15,170 nt of DNA, taken from positions 1-15,170 of the forward strand of contig QMWW01000013.1 of the NCBI GenBank assembly GCA_003661825.1, given 5' to 3'. The notes under the pieces were generated by a model. The model was given only the letters and a program-made list of their open reading frames with translations. It ran no database searches and had not been told where the DNA came from. Each line of letters begins with the position of its first letter. Within the stretch, counting starts at the first letter, position 1. The position numbers and the translations under genes are program-made. Source of the stretch: Thermoprotei archaeon. GTDB lineage: Archaea > Thermoproteota > Thermoprotei_A > Sulfolobales > Desulfurococcaceae. Shown here one piece after another: positions 13,274 to 15,170 of this stretch.

Positions 13274-14809
13274 TTATCTCCGACGGCCTCTACTAACTCT
13301 CCTCCTAAGCGTAATCCAGTATACCCATGCTTTGCGCTTTATAGCTGCTATACGGGTATCCAGTAAGCCGTTAATGTAGTTAGTGTATACAGTCGATGAT
13401 ACTAGGAGTGATCTAGCTTTTTTCCCTTCTTTCTGTATCAAAGCTAGAGCTATAGCTGAGTGGAGAAGCTCTCTCTCCCGTATCCTGCCGACAATATCAT
13501 TCCAGGCTTTGCTTAGGAATTCAGTAGTATAGTTACCTTTTATGAATAGAGGGTGCTCTACAATAGCTCTTATGAGCGGTATATTGGTCTGTATCCCGGT
13601 TATAACGTATTCGCTGAGAGCTCTGCTAAGCCTTTTCAATGCCTCTTCTCTGCTACTACCCCATACTACGAGCTTTGCTACAAGTGGGTTGTAGTCTGGC
13701 ACTATTTCTCGTCCTCTCGTAACTCCGCTATCAACTCTGATCCCGGGTCCGCTTGGTTCCCTATATTCTCTTACAACGCCGGGGCTTGGGAGGAGGGTAA
13801 TTGGGTTTTCAGCGTTTATCCTAGCCTCTATCGCGTGACCCCTGATCTTCACGTCTTTCTGCTTAAGACTTAGAGCCCCATCTATTGCTATCCGTATTTG
13901 CTCCTTGACAATATCTATACCGGTGATCATCTCTGTAACTGTGTGTTCTACCTGGAGCCTAGCGTTTATTTCCATGAAGTAGTGCTTCCTCCTAATAATA
14001 TCATATATGAACTCAACTGTGCCAGCGCTACTGTACTTTATGCTATTCATGAGCTCTACCGCATCGCTAAGTAGCGTTTTCCTCTCCCTACGCGTGAGCA
14101 GTGGTGCTGGCGCTTCTTCTAGTATTTTCTGGTGTCTTCTCTGTATACTACAGTCCCTCTCGTAGAGGTGTATTATGGTGTCTCCATCTCCTAGCACCTG
14201 TACTTCAACGTGCTTAGCTCTCTCTATATAGGGTTCAGCGTATAGCCTTGGATCCCCGAAGGCGTTCTTAGCTTCTTCTCGTGCCTGTTCGAAGAGCCTC
14301 TCTGCTTCACTATCACTATCCACTACACGAATACCTATTCCTCCTCCGCCACCAGCAGCTTTAAGCACTACTGGGTATCCATAGCTTCTGGCGAACTCAA
14401 CGAGATCTTTTGGGTCGTCTACAGGAGACCATGGTAGAGTGGATATACCTATTTCTCTAGCCTTCTCCTTAGCGCCTATCTTATCGCCTGCAAGCCTCAT
14501 CGAGTCTGGAGAAGGCCCTATGAATATAAAGCCTTTATCTGTAACGCTTTTAGCGAATCCAGGGTTTTCGCTAAGAAAGCCATAGCCTGGATGTATAGCA
14601 TCAGCTCCTAATTCTTCGGCAGCTCTTAGAATGCTCTCGGTGTCGAGGTAGCTTGAGACCTTGTAGTCTTCCTCCACGTACTGTCTATGTAGCGATGCCT
14701 TATCTGCATCTGTGTATATACCGAGAGGTATATAGCCCAGCTCTCTCACAGATCGTGCAATCCTTATAGCTATCTCTCCCCTATTAGCTATTAGTATCCT
14801 TACTGGCAA
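13274..14809 (-). CDS. accC: Biotin carboxylase subunit of an acyl-CoA or pyruvate carboxylase
   Basis: This 511-residue biotin carboxylase uses ATP and bicarbonate to carboxylate biotin on a carrier protein. The N-terminal domain is ILIANRGEIAIRIARS (5-20) with HPGYGFLSEN (73-82). The ATP-grasp domain has LKAAGGGGGIGIR (149-161), RDCSIQRRHQKILEEAP (218-234) and the catalytic MEINARLQVEHTVTE (279-293). The C-terminal domain has GHAIEARINAE (324-334) and PDYNPLVAKL (371-380). It exceeds the 450-residue bacterial subunit by a basic tail ending RRRVSRGRRR, as archaeal subunits often do. Neither a biotin carrier nor a carboxyltransferase lies in the window, so acetyl/propionyl-CoA carboxylase, pyruvate carboxylase and a decarboxylase complex all remain possible. 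The start is TTG at 14807-14809, with GGTG (14817-14820) seven bases upstream. A perfect inverted repeat covers its predicted transcription start. Confidence 0.92.
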   Translation of the reverse strand: MPVRILIANRGEIAIRIARSVRELGYIPLGIYTDADKASLHRQYVEEDYKVSSYLDTESILRAAEELGADAIHPGYGFLSENPGFAKSVTDKGFIFIGPSPDSMRLAGDKIGAKEKAREIGISTLPWSPVDDPKDLVEFARSYGYPVVLKAAGGGGGIGIRVVDSDSEAERLFEQAREEAKNAFGDPRLYAEPYIERAKHVEVQVLGDGDTIIHLYERDCSIQRRHQKILEEAPAPLLTRRERKTLLSDAVELMNSIKYSSAGTVEFIYDIIRRKHYFMEINARLQVEHTVTEMITGIDIVKEQIRIAIDGALSLKQKDVKIRGHAIEARINAENPITLLPSPGVVREYREPSGPGIRVDSGVTRGREIVPDYNPLVAKLVVWGSSREEALKRLSRALSEYVITGIQTNIPLIRAIVEHPLFIKGNYTTEFLSKAWNDIVGRIRERELLHSAIALALIQKEGKKARSLLVSSTVYTNYINGLLDTRIAAIKRKAWVYWITLRRRVSRGRRR

Positions 14810-14816
14810 TCCAGCG

Positions 14817-14880
14817 CACCGATTAGTAAACAGCTGATCAAGCCATTGTATTAGTGAATGGCTTTAACACTATATTTAAG
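14817..14880 (-). promoter_or_regulatory. Biotin carboxylase promoter with operator-like inverted repeat
   Basis: On the minus strand the TATA box CTTAAATATA (14871-14880) predicts transcription start near 14850. The inverted repeat AGCCATT (14841-14847) / AATGGCT (14857-14863), perfect over 7-bp arms with a 9-bp spacer, straddles that point. The leader is about 40 nt and ends with GGTG (14817-14820) before the TTG start. The position suits a repressor site. Confidence 0.5.
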
Positions 14881-14945
14881 TCTTACCTCCCAGGATATAA
14901 GCTAATCTGTTCTGCTACGTAAGCGCTTAGCTCGTGCTGCATTAA

Positions 14946-15164
14946 CTAAATGTATCTCAGCTTTATAGAATCCAGCCTACTTATCTCTCTCAAGGCGTTT
15001 ACCGGGTCTCTATAATCTATTCCTTGTAAAACCTCGTAGTCGCTGAGCGTAAGCGGTTTTACCCTGTAGATTACTAGAGTACTACCCATGGCTACTACGG
15101 CGTGTCCAATACCTCTATCTAGTAAGAGCCTCGTTATCATCTTCAGATCGGTACTGCTAGGCAA
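14946..15164 (-). CDS. Small unrecognised protein, possibly cut by the right edge
   Basis: A 72-codon frame begins at TTG (15162-15164) and ends with the stop at 14946-14948. It reads as a small soluble protein, with a helical start (TDLKMITRLLLDRG), a short beta-hairpin-like HAVVAMGSTLVIYRVK and a charged helical end. I do not recognise it. The frame stays open from the TTG to the window edge (two more codons), and no SD sequence is visible, so the gene may start outside; an ATG at codon 9 is another option. It lies 136 nt upstream of the biotin carboxylase gene on the same strand, but a separate promoter there argues against strict cotranscription. Confidence 0.45.
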   Translation of the reverse strand: MPSSTDLKMITRLLLDRGIGHAVVAMGSTLVIYRVKPLTLSDYEVLQGIDYRDPVNALREISRLDSIKLRYI

Positions 15165-15170
15165 AGGATA

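Noticed and set aside
13553..13873. Plus-strand 106-codon frame opposite biotin carboxylase
   Set aside because: It is antisense to the conserved C-terminal domain of the carboxylase, and I see no SD site.
1..15170. CRISPR arrays, tRNA genes, insertion sequences or integration sites
   Set aside because: I see no regularly spaced repeats, no tRNA T-loop pattern with a matching acceptor stem, and no transposase, integrase or terminal inverted repeats.

Overview
The window looks like chromosomal DNA of a hyperthermophilic archaeon of the Thermoproteota (crenarchaeal type, possibly Desulfurococcales-like; the order is a guess). The evidence is the gene content: a PIN-ATPase-KH protein of the PINA type, a COG2403 cyclic-2,3-diphosphoglycerate-synthetase-like NTPase, archaeal PEP synthase, a core-only MetE and a plant-type asparaginase. 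Supporting signs are GGTG/GGAGGTG Shine-Dalgarno sites, AT-rich TATA boxes about 25 bp before inferred start sites, many TTG/GTG starts, and heavy use of AGA/AGG and ATA codons. Genes are densely packed and no intergenic gap exceeds 300 bases. I see no tRNA or rRNA gene, CRISPR array, insertion sequence, integrase or prophage gene.

Layout, left to right. 2-268 (+) is the 3' end of an unrecognised gene. It converges on a two-gene minus-strand unit (1617 to 302): an ABHD14-like alpha/beta hydrolase followed by a Trm9/ALKBH8-like SAM methyltransferase. A RimI-type N-acetyltransferase (1779-2240, +) converges on an isoaspartyl peptidase/asparaginase (3251 to 2283, -). That gene is divergent from a polytopic membrane protein (3392-4702, +) that appears to join DUF4234-like segments to a SpoIIM/DUF95-type C-terminal half. 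The membrane protein converges, with a 2-nt gap, on PINA (6288 to 4705, -). PINA is divergent from a secreted, membrane-anchored, sequon-rich metallophosphoesterase (6459-7967, +). Next is a MetE-type methionine synthase core (8055-9038, +), convergent with a minus-strand block of three separately promoted genes: biotin carboxylase (14809 to 13274), PEP synthase (13094 to 10602) and the COG2403 NTPase (10406 to 9075). A short unrecognised frame (14946-15164 or beyond, -) lies upstream of the biotin carboxylase at the right edge.

Functional themes. The right third centres on the pyruvate/PEP/phosphoglycerate node: PEP synthase makes PEP from pyruvate, a biotin carboxylase implies an acyl-CoA or pyruvate carboxylase, and COG2403 belongs to the family that cyclises 2,3-diphosphoglycerate in methanogens. 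The left part is housekeeping: probable tRNA wobble modification, protein N-terminal acetylation and isoaspartyl peptide turnover. PINA links to recombination and branch migration in Sulfolobus.

I found no clear undescribed multi-gene defence or metabolic system. The items most worth a second look are the membrane-protein fusion, the hydrolase/Trm9-like pair, and a perfect inverted repeat over the predicted transcription start of the biotin carboxylase gene.
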